Source of the DNA: Dolomedes plantarius | Lineage: Eukaryota > Arthropoda > Arachnida > Araneae > Dolomedidae | Reading direction: 5' to 3' | Length of the DNA: 64,000 nt | Assembly (NCBI GenBank): GCA_907164885.2 | Contig: OU015491.1 | Coordinates: 119,524,931-119,588,930, forward strand | Part shown: in pieces, positions 56,450 through 64,000 of the stretch | Layout of the letters: the number at the start of each line of letters is the position of its first letter | How positions within the stretch are numbered: position 1 is the stretch's first letter | Position numbers and translations under genes: made by a program | Notes under the pieces: model-generated | Database searches by the model: none | What the model was told of the DNA's origin: nothing | What the model saw: the letters and a program-made list of their open reading frames with translations, nothing else

Positions 56450-58074
56450 ATGAATCATCCTGAGAAGTGTCACCCCCACTATTGCGCATTTGACAGCCCA
56501 GCATGTCCAGAACTATGCAAGAGCACGTGCAAACGCATAAAACCAAACTGCGTGTCCGTGACAGCTCAAGAGGCTATGAACTTACCGGTAAGCATTTCCT
56601 TCTGTTTATCCTCTTTCTTAACAAACAGCTTCATTTTCTTTTTTATTTCCTAATTTAGATTTGTATGCATAATTATCCTACAATGGCCATAAAAATCTGA
56701 AACTTTTGTAGACGCCTTTGATTATGAGTTACATAAAAAATTCGTCTACAGCATTATAGAAATGTCATCTGAGGTACTACTCCTCCAGGGTAAGTAACGC
56801 GTTATATACTTATCAACGTTGTTAACTGATACTTTAAGAACTTCGATGAGGTTGAAAATAAAACTATTATTACAAATAAGATATTTATATCTCAGAACAT
56901 TTTTTCTATAAGACCTTAAGGGATATCGGTCTAAGGCACATTTTTCATCTGAGGTTAAAATATACGTACCTGTGCCGCCAACTTATAATTAGTAATTATA
57001 AGCTGTGTAAGGTAAGTTTAGTAGGGCCTTGGGATGTCTTTTGGTTAGATTTGCATCTTATTCAGAATGTTCCCCCTTGAGGTAACTGATTCGGTTAGGC
57101 TTCCTGGTGAACAGATCGGTCGGTTGCCTCATTATATGGTTTAGTTATAATACTGCTACAGAATCTTGCATTTATGGTGCGTTTAGCACCAAGTGCATGA
57201 TTTCTGTTTATTTCGTTTGACTGTCATTGCATTCTTCCTGTTATTTAATATCTTTCTCTGTTGAATTATTTACATTTTACTAGTTATAATTGTCTGACCT
57301 TTCAAAATGAGGATTTGTTGCAACTGCGCAATCTTTTATTAAAAAGTTTTAAAATAATTTGACGCTAGTGCAATTTTTCTGTTAATTTCGTTTTGCTGTC
57401 TTTACCTTCTTTAAAGTATATTAATTTCTTATTTTGTGTTCAATTATTTACATTGTATAAGTTATGTTTAGTAGGCTAATACTTATGATTAGCCTACTAA
57501 TGGTGGCAAAAATAAAAATTAATCGATTACAAACGGGCTATTGAGAATTATTTTACTTTATAAAGAAATAAAGGTAGAACTATATAATGTGTTCTCAACA
57601 ACGTGATCATACGTTAGTAAATTGTACTAAAAATCGGTGATGATAAGTAAAATTTTCTGGCGAACCTAAATGTTTTAGAAACTACAAATCTTTACGGAAA
57701 TTTTCCTTATTTGTTGATTTTTATTCAGAGTTGTACATTGTATCCGTTTAAAAATCTTGAATTAATATTTTATATTTTAGGAGTTAAAAATACCTCGCTC
57801 CAAGACTGGTATTCCCTTAATCGGCATTTGCACGAGAGAAAGAGTCTTTGGCGTTCCGTATGACCCAAGAAAAGACTTTGATATACCTCTCCCAAAAGAA
57901 GATTTGGAACAGTATCTGAGGGAGAATTATGATTCATTAGAAGAAGGAGCTCTAAAAGAGTACTTAAAGGAAAATTGTTGTGAAGAAGAGTGCAAGTGTC
58001 CAATGGGACCGTGCTGCATGTGTAGAACCAAAACCTTTACGTGCTCGAAAGATCACAAGGCAGAAAAGGATTAA
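56450..58074 (+). CDS. two-exon gene for a 143-residue cysteine-rich protein
   Basis: Exon 1 is 56450-56587 (46 codons) and exon 2 is 57781-58074 (97 codons plus TAA). The CCG/GTAAGC donor and TTTTATATTTTAG/GAG acceptor are both phase 0, and the frame is open throughout. An in-frame TGA just upstream fixes ATG 56450 as the start; an AG at 56428-56429 may end a 5' UTR intron. The protein has no signal peptide or membrane segment. Exon 1 holds six Cys plus His (CHPHYC, CPELCKSTC). The middle is proline-rich and acidic (GVPYDPRKDFDIPLPKED), then predicted helical (LEQYLRENY). The end is a dense cluster, CC-x3-C-x-C-x4-CC-x-C-x6-C, reminiscent of metal-binding proteins. I do not recognise the family; an intracellular metal- or disulfide-linked structural role is inference. 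The 1193-bp intron carries a retroposon. Confidence 0.72.
57026..57465 (+). mobile_element. unclassified retroposon, copy 2, inside the intron
   Basis: Homologous to 16894-17305: GGGCCTTGGGATGTCTTTTG, GTTCCCCCTTGAGGTAACTG, CGGTTGCCTCATTATATGG, CTGCGCAATCTTTTATT and CAATTATTTACATT at the end. It is flanked by GTTTAGTAGG at 57016-57025 and 57466-57475, a 10-bp duplication different from copy 1. It lies in sense orientation within the intron of the cysteine-rich gene. Confidence 0.8.
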
Positions 58075-59011
58075 TTTCGCAAATATAAAATTCTCTGATT
58101 GCAATACCTAAAACAGAAATAGCAGATTGTTAAAAATTCATACAAAATTTCATTGATAATTAAAAACTGTTTAATACATTTTGTGCCCACATTTGCTTAG
58201 TTACTTAATTTCACTATTTCTATTAAGGGGACCAGGACACAAAATTCTTCAAATTTTCAAAAATCAATTACTGCATTAAAGGATTTTGTGTTCTTTTCCG
58301 CTTCAAATAACTTTTAAATCATGTTTCTAACTTAATTAGAGCAGTAGATACTATTTTTTTTTTTTGCAACATTCTAATAGTAGACAATGTGTTTCTGTAA
58401 ATGCGTTTTTCTGCATGATGGGTTTTTTCACCATTTCTCGTCTATAAATTGTTATAAGTCTACAATCGTTAAAGATAAATGGTTCAAACTTGGAACACGT
58501 CTTTTTCAGTTATTTTACTTTAATTTTAAGGCAGCAAATTTGAAAAAATATTTACTTTTGAAAATGATTTTTTAAAAATAAGTTACATAGTTTTTTGTTT
58601 TGCTTTTTACTCTAAATATTTTTAATATTTATTTAATTAATATTTAAAAAAACGCTGAAATATAATTAAAACTTATGTATTTCTGTTTAATTAAATGAAA
58701 AAAAATTAAATTCTACAAATAATATTTCGAGTTATAACGATTTTAAACTACTCCACTTTTAAAAAAAATTTAAATTAGAATATTTTTTAAAAACTTTATA
58801 AGAAGTTTTATGATGTGATTTTGTTTGCAAATTATGTGGCTAACCATCACAATTATGTGGTTTACCATCACAAAAAGTTAAAAATTTTAACTCAATAAAT
58901 AAGACAAAAATTTAAAAAGTGCACCGGACCCCTTTAAACTTTCTCTTCTCATAATGTAGAAGCATTTCAGTATCAAACAACTGACACCAGTTGTGCAAAC
59001 CGGAACGAAAT
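58075..59011. other. 3' flank of the cysteine-rich gene
   Basis: Very AT-rich. The first polyadenylation-like signals are ATTAAA near 58274 and AATAAA at about 58894. The 58387-58575 frame is low-complexity and not called. Confidence 0.4.
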
Positions 59012-59184
59012 ATGTCATTTATTGAGAATAACATATCTAATGGGGAGCACCTGAATGGTGCTTCCTTAGAAAAGTATCCAGCAATACATCGTGGATCTTC
59101 ATGGGCCAATGTCAGAGAAATAGATACCGTTAGAAACAAATGCCTGCCGAATTGGAGGAAAACTATATCTAATGAGAACAAATG
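59012..59184 (+). CDS. small unrecognised ORF or exon
   Basis: ATG 59012 opens a 57-codon frame with balanced codon and residue use (MSFIENNISNGEHLNGASLE, YPAIHRGSSWANVREIDTV, CLPNWRKTISNENK) ending TGA at 59182-59184. Base composition is clearly less AT-rich than either flank. An in-frame TGA lies 36 bp upstream. A CACCAG acceptor at 58990 is possible. The minus strand is open over the same stretch, so the strand is not certain. No family recognised. Confidence 0.3.
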
Positions 59185-60668
59185 ATTGTTATATGTCTTA
59201 AAGGAGGCTTTTACAACTATGTCTCACTTAAGATAGGATTATTTAAAATCATATATCACTAATTATTTTAAAGGTATTAAAAAAAACACTGACAGCCAAA
59301 GTTTGTTTGGTAAAAAGACGTTCACTATTTCATTCCCAATTATCTCCCAACAGCGTGAATTTGAACCATGAAGTGAAGGTAAACAGGTTAGAATCCCCAA
59401 AGACGGTCATGAAATTAATCAAGAAATCAAGTAGTAAACTTACAGTTTTGAAAATTTCCTAACTAACCTGTTTAGTTTAAAAGTAAAACAAATATGTGCC
59501 ATGAAGTTTACGAGACAAAGATCGGTTTTATCTTTCAAAAATGTTAACTTAACTCTTGGTATGAAACCATAACGCTATTAATATTAAATTTAAATGAGAG
59601 AATGCTTTCAAGTTTTCACCAGCAAGATAAAGTCGAGCACAAATATATTTCAGCCGATCAATGCATTTGCCTGTAACGTAAAATAGCATTTTCGAAATTA
59701 AATGATGAATCTCGGCTTACATCGTGTTCAGAATTTTTGTATTAAAATAATAATAACTAGCTCAGTTATTTTTTGATTTCGGAATTTGGATATTTGAATT
59801 TTGACTCTCAATAAAATATAATATTTTAGATTCAACACCAAACTGTTAACACATTCCATCTACCTGAAAAATGTCCCACAGGTACCGATCATATAATATA
59901 CAGAAATAAAAAAGTAACCTTTTCATAAATGAATTAAATTCTATTTTGTTCATACACGCTATTCCGTTATCGTTTTATTTACTTCCACATACAATGCGAT
60001 ATTTCTGCTATTTTATCGATCCCGAGGATAAGCTTCTTGTCATCATCATGGGAAAGTAACAATAATTCACTATATGTGCCAGAGGGTGCAGTATATTTTC
60101 TTTGGATGTACTAATAAATCTGAAATTTCGGCACTACACTTAATAAAACCAATTTCGTCTGGTGATACAATATTGGTTGACACCCGCGGTAATTCCAAGG
60201 TTCGTTTCATCTAGAACTGGTATTCAATTCAATATATGGGAGAAACAAGTTATTTGAGGTAAGTTGCATTGTGAATACTGCTGACAGAAATGTCTCGATG
60301 TCATTAAATTGATTCTAGCGTTTGATATTTGACTCATATATTAAGCATACATTTTGCTTATTTTGTATATTTGCTTTTTTTAAGGTCGAGACAAGCTCTT
60401 AATTTTCTCAAATATGCAACCGTTTCACCTATCATTATCATTATTAGCTGCATATCAGGTAAATTAGCATATTGCAAACATTAGTGATATATGTAAATAT
60501 TTATGAACAGAATATCAAACCAATAAGGGAAATATTAAAAAATATATATTAAGGGCAATATAATAAGTACTGCAAAACTAACAGATACTTTTACATTACA
60601 AGTCTTTGACGGTTAATTCCCTTTTTTTCTCCTTTGGGGAAAATGTATGCATTATAATATTAAATGAA
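59185..60668. other. no recognisable feature
   Basis: AT-rich DNA, no frame or termini. Confidence 0.5.
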
Positions 60669-61331
60669 TCTCTCTATTCTAAAAAAATGTAACTCCCGCT
60701 GCCGCTGTCAAAAGCTTGTCACGCTATCTCTTCCGAAACAGCTGGGGGTATGGGGTCGAGAGCAATACCAATTGATGCAGAAAAATAGGGGGACCAAAGT
60801 AAGACATGTCTCACCTTCGTCGGTCTTTTTTTTATGCTTTGTAGGAAAATATTAAGTTTTTCATCTTCAGATTACGATAACTCGCCAAAAAATCCACCTA
60901 GAATTTTGATCTTTTTACAATCTAAGGCTACAGACATTTCTCTTTCAAAATAGACCTCATTTGTTTAAAAATATTTTAAAACAGACTGATATTTTCATCA
61001 AAAATGAGACACAGTTTTTCATGAAATATTGTCTCATATATGTGGGTGTAATATCGACGCTCCTCCAGTTTTTCTCTTAAAAACAAAATATTTACATCAT
61101 CTGGAAGCTTTCTTATTCGTATAAACTTCATTTTAAGTCTCTATCTTAAAATTTTGATTTTTAATTTAATTTTTAAGCTGATAATTCAAGAGTGACGAAA
61201 AGCCCTTCCCATAAGGGTGACAACAGTAAATGGATGGAAACAGTTACATTGCCCGAGAATCACCCCTGTGTATTTCGCTATTAGCCCTAACACAGGAGTG
61301 AGCATAGCGAACCTAGGGGCAAAGCCCCTAG
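60669..61331 (+). mobile_element. probable non-autonomous Helitron
   Basis: The 3' end CTAGGGGCAAAGCCCCTAG forms a 7-8-bp GC-rich hairpin merging with CTAG (61328-61331) before a T. The 5' end TCTCTCTATTCTAAAAAAAT follows an A (60668), similar to the TCTATATATATAAAA starts of the other two Helitron families. The 663-bp interior has no Rep/helicase. The 5' end is less certain than the 3' end. Confidence 0.5.
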
Positions 61332-62187
61332 TTGTTTAAATTTTAAATTACCTTTTTATTATTTTGAATTTTAAAACTGATTTTCTTTAGATTTGAAAAA
61401 TAATTCAATAAAGAACAGCTATTTCAGGCCGATTCCAAGTTACATTAGGAAAAATAATAAATATGACTATTGGTATACATATACAATCATATTGAAAACT
61501 TCTGGTTTTCATGTGTCTTTATTCAAGACATTTTGCGTTGAATTACAAGGACTGGCATCATGATGATCTATTGGCTTTGTCTTTATTCCTTTGTCCCGTA
61601 ACAACAGACTGTTATTCATAATTTTGATGGAGTTTTTTTCCACTATTTTAGAGAAAAATGTTTATAAATTTTTGATTTTCCATACGAAATGCCCCATTCT
61701 GCTTTTAAATTTCATCAAAAATAATTAAGGACTATCGAAATTTTTTATTATTTTGTCTATTTATATTAAAGCAATTATTTTCCTAATTTCAAATTTTCTC
61801 CTTCTGTCATTATAAAGCTCTAATTTTGTTTTTCTTAGTCTTGAAAAGCCACTTAAAAATTTTCATTTCTACTCAAGTCACTAGCAGAAATACCGAGATT
61901 TTATTCATATCCAACATTTTTTTAAAGGCAGGCTTATACACACACGCATGTAAATAAATGAACACACTCATTGCTGTTCAGAAAACATTTTCAATATAAA
62001 GTATTTAAAGTATAGGAAATGAATAATTTCTTTTTAAAAAATGTCATTTCTACAAAAAAGACTAAAATACTCGATTTGAAATCTCAAAATTTTAAAACAA
62101 CCAAATAAATGGTCAGGTAATGCAGAGCATAAGTACTGAAAGATGCTCTAAAGTACATTTATTCTCTAAATTAGGAATTGTTTATAA

Positions 62188-62188
<1 letters not shown>
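61332..62188. other. no recognisable feature
   Basis: AT-rich DNA between the Helitron-like repeat and the retrotransposon. Confidence 0.5.
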
Positions 62189-62248
<60 letters not shown>

Positions 62249-62264
62249 TCTATATATATATATA
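62189..62264. repeat. TA-rich microsatellite at the LTR boundary
   Basis: (TA)26 with a short impure tail (TACATATATC) running straight into the 5' LTR. Confidence 0.95.
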
Positions 62265-62704
62265 TGTAAGGTATACACAAGATTCGATTCACAAGAATCG
62301 AACTTTTGAGTGAATTAAAGAAGCTGCTTCAGATATGCTAATTTTGGCATACGCGCTTAGTATAAATACCACGCAGCGTCATTAATGAAAAAAAGAGGGA
62401 GAGGTTGTTAAGGTTGAAAAAGGTGTTATCCTGCGCTAGTGCTTTACGGGCTAGAAGTTTACGTGGCAGTACTGCTGGTTTGACTTACTGTTCGCGAGTA
62501 TAAAAATATATTGTCCTTAAAAGCTGTATTTACATTCCGTACAGGTAGTACGCATGCTTATTGCTGTAAAAGCCAATTATATGTGCAGCGAATTCAATAA
62601 ACATTGTTTCATGTATAAACTGTGTTTGTATATAATTCAAATAGAGTGCTACTTCAAATTATATACACCCAAGTCTGGGTAGAAGTGAGCATAGATTCTC
62701 TATA
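62265..62704 (+). mobile_element. 5' LTR of a gypsy-like retrotransposon
   Basis: The 440-bp LTR runs from TGTAAGGTATACACAAGATT to TAGATTCTCTATA. Its ends are set by the solo LTR at 10406-10977 (TSD AAGT) and by the primer-binding site one base beyond the 3' end. TATAAATA at 62361-62368 and AATAAA at 62596-62601 mark promoter and polyadenylation signals. The 3' LTR lies outside the window. Confidence 0.88.
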
Positions 62705-62705
62705 C

Positions 62706-62716
62706 TGGCGCCCGAA
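62706..62716 (+). promoter_or_regulatory. primer-binding site for minus-strand DNA synthesis
   Basis: TGGCGCCCGAA, one base after the LTR, is complementary to the CCA end of a tRNA. The same 11 bases begin the known tRNA-Lys primer-binding sites, so tRNA-Lys is the likely primer. Confidence 0.75.
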
Positions 62717-62839
62717 AAATATATATACCCTGGTAGTTAGCGTTACATTTGTAACGAAGAACATAATTGAAATTAAAAACTGTGTACTGTGTACGTATAT
62801 TGATAAAATTGTTGCAAGTACTTATATACTATTTAAAAA

Positions 62840-64000
62840 ATGAGTGTTGTAGAACAAAATCCTGCTGGAAATTTTCCTCGGGTAATTATGGTTCAGCAAA
62901 TTGCGCCATTCGAAGCCACCTTCAATGGCGGCCCCTCAAGCCAATTCCTAAAGAAAATTGAGCATTACTTTCAGCAACAATGCACCCCAGAGGGGGATAA
63001 ACTTAAAATTGCTCTAGCCGCTTTAAGAGGTAGTGCATATCAGTGGTACACGTGTATGCAAAGCAGTAATTTGATTTTTGACTATTCGTCATTCAAGCAA
63101 CAGTTTCTTAGCGTTTTTCCAAAGACCTTTAATCAAAGTGAAATTGAAGCGGAAATTTATTCGCTAAGGCAACGTGAAGGTCAGTCTGCGTTAGATTTTG
63201 CTATGGAAAAGATTTCCAAGTGTGAGGAATATTTAGAAGAGTTGACGGAAGCGATAATCTTAAAAATAGTTATCCAACGTTTGAAGCCAAGTGTTCAAGA
63301 TTTTTTAGATAATCAAACAATTACAAGCAAGGTTACCCTCCTTCAAGCTTTAGCTAAATATGACAATAGACATTTCTTCGCTACCCCTCACCGTCATTCA
63401 GGTACGAGAGATTTTATACACCCCAGCCAAAATTTTTCGCGAGTTTCAAATCGACATCGTGGACGGCATGATAGTAAAGCCCAACGTTATAGTAACATTA
63501 GTGCGCTTACATTAAAAAATGTGCAACTACCTTATGTGCACTTGCAAATTGATTCAATTCCCATAACAACTTTACTTGATACCGGCAGCGAAAGGTCGTA
63601 CATGTCAGAAAAGTACTTCAAATCGCATTACGACATGAAGCGCTTAAACACACATAATAAATTACGAACACTTTCAGCTCAAGGTGAAGAATGTCAAATA
63701 TTAGGCTCATTATTGACACACATTAGTATACAATCCCAAAAAAACAACCTTGTTTTTCATGTAATGCGAAATATGCAACTGGAGGTTATCCTAGGGATTG
63801 ATTTTTGCTACTCGTGTAATGTAGCACTAAATTTCAAGCAGAATTCTATCTCGGTGCAGATGCACCAACAGTCCAAAGAAGCTGTGCTGCCCGTTCCGGT
63901 TGACTTGTCGAAAACGGACTTAAAAGAAAACGAAAAAGTTCGTTTACAGACTACTTTAAACAAATTTGCCGAGGTATTTTCAGACAAGCCAGGTATTACT
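62840..64000 (+). CDS. Gag-protease-(RT) polyprotein of a Ty3/gypsy-type retrotransposon, runs off the window
   Basis: ATG 62840 opens 387 codons without a stop to the window end. Residues 1-200 are Gag-like, with the LRGSAYQWYTCM and FKQQFLSVFP block of retrotransposon gag domains. A basic stretch (NRHRGRHDSKAQR) lies near residue 205, but no CCHC zinc knuckle is seen. An aspartic protease follows: LLDTGSERSYMS with the catalytic Asp at residue 247, and the family's ILGIDF at 317-322. The last residues (LNKFAEVFSDKPGIT) are the lead-in to the RT domain, so pol continues in the same frame. Gag and Pro are fused without a frameshift. The open frame shows no lesion here and suggests a young copy. 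The nearest class is Ty3/gypsy; the exact clade needs the RT. Confidence 0.9.
   Translation, partial: MSVVEQNPAGNFPRVIMVQQIAPFEATFNGGPSSQFLKKIEHYFQQQCTPEGDKLKIALAALRGSAYQWYTCMQSSNLIFDYSSFKQQFLSVFPKTFNQSEIEAEIYSLRQREGQSALDFAMEKISKCEEYLEELTEAIILKIVIQRLKPSVQDFLDNQTITSKVTLLQALAKYDNRHFFATPHRHSGTRDFIHPSQNFSRVSNRHRGRHDSKAQRYSNISALTLKNVQLPYVHLQIDSIPITTLLDTGSERSYMSEKYFKSHYDMKRLNTHNKLRTLSAQGEECQILGSLLTHISIQSQKNNLVFHVMRNMQLEVILGIDFCYSCNVALNFKQNSISVQMHQQSKEAVLPVPVDLSKTDLKENEKVRLQTTLNKFAEVFSDKPGIT

Noticed and set aside
58912..59181. Minus-strand ORF opposite 59012-59184
   Set aside because: The plus-strand frame has more balanced composition; neither is certain, so only the plus frame was listed at low confidence.
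1..64000. CRISPR array or bacterial operon
   Set aside because: No regularly spaced identical short repeats with unique spacers; the tandem arrays found have no spacers, and the gene structure is eukaryotic.

Overview
The window looks like intergenic, transposon-rich DNA from an animal, most likely an arthropod. It is AT-rich, carries many long (TA)n tracts, and shows split coding sequence, a gypsy-type LTR retrotransposon, Helitrons, two Tc1-like elements, pogo/Tigger elements, a Merlin element, a hAT MITE, a Penelope-like RT remnant, a Jockey-like LINE and tRNA-derived SINEs. There is no bacterial-style gene organisation, operon or CRISPR array. The species cannot be fixed from sequence alone.

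Layout. 0-1.4 kb: terminal hairpins and a decayed reverse transcriptase on the minus strand. 1.4-8 kb: mostly featureless AT-rich DNA with (TA)n tracts and a degenerate minisatellite. 7.8-8.8 kb: a SINE and a pogo-like TA-flanked element. 10.3-12.7 kb: a duplicated segment; one copy holds a solo LTR and the other a foldback insertion, so each copy shows the other's empty site. 13.1-13.9 kb: a Helitron. 14.6-15.6 kb: a deleted Tigger. 16.9-17.3 kb: a target-site-flanked retroposon. 18.6-21.5 kb: a triple nest (repeat containing a Helitron containing a Tc1). 22.7-24.6 kb: a Tc1/Tigger chimera and a pogo MITE. 26.9-29.1 kb: a tandem segmental duplication. 29.1-30.5 kb: second copy of the nested repeat, holding another solo LTR. 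32.1-33.2 kb: an inverted-repeat element filled with a minisatellite. 37.4-41.6 kb: a GC- and pyrimidine-richer block with minisatellites and a transposase head. 44.6 and 46.4 kb: a SINE and a hAT MITE. 49.7-53.1 kb: two opposed LINE 3' ends, one holding a compound Helitron. 54.4-55.3 kb: Merlin. 62.3-64 kb: the 5' half of a gypsy-like retrotransposon that runs off the window.

The only convincing host gene is a two-exon plus-strand gene (56450-56587 joined to 57781-58074) for a 143-residue cysteine-rich protein that I do not recognise. Its intron holds the second copy of the 16.9 kb retroposon family. Four further short exon-like segments (31.3, 36.7, 49.2 and 56.0 kb) and one small ORF (59.0 kb) are offered at low confidence. 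Several insertions can be delimited to the base because a paralogous unfilled copy lies in the same window; these are the most reliable structural results here.
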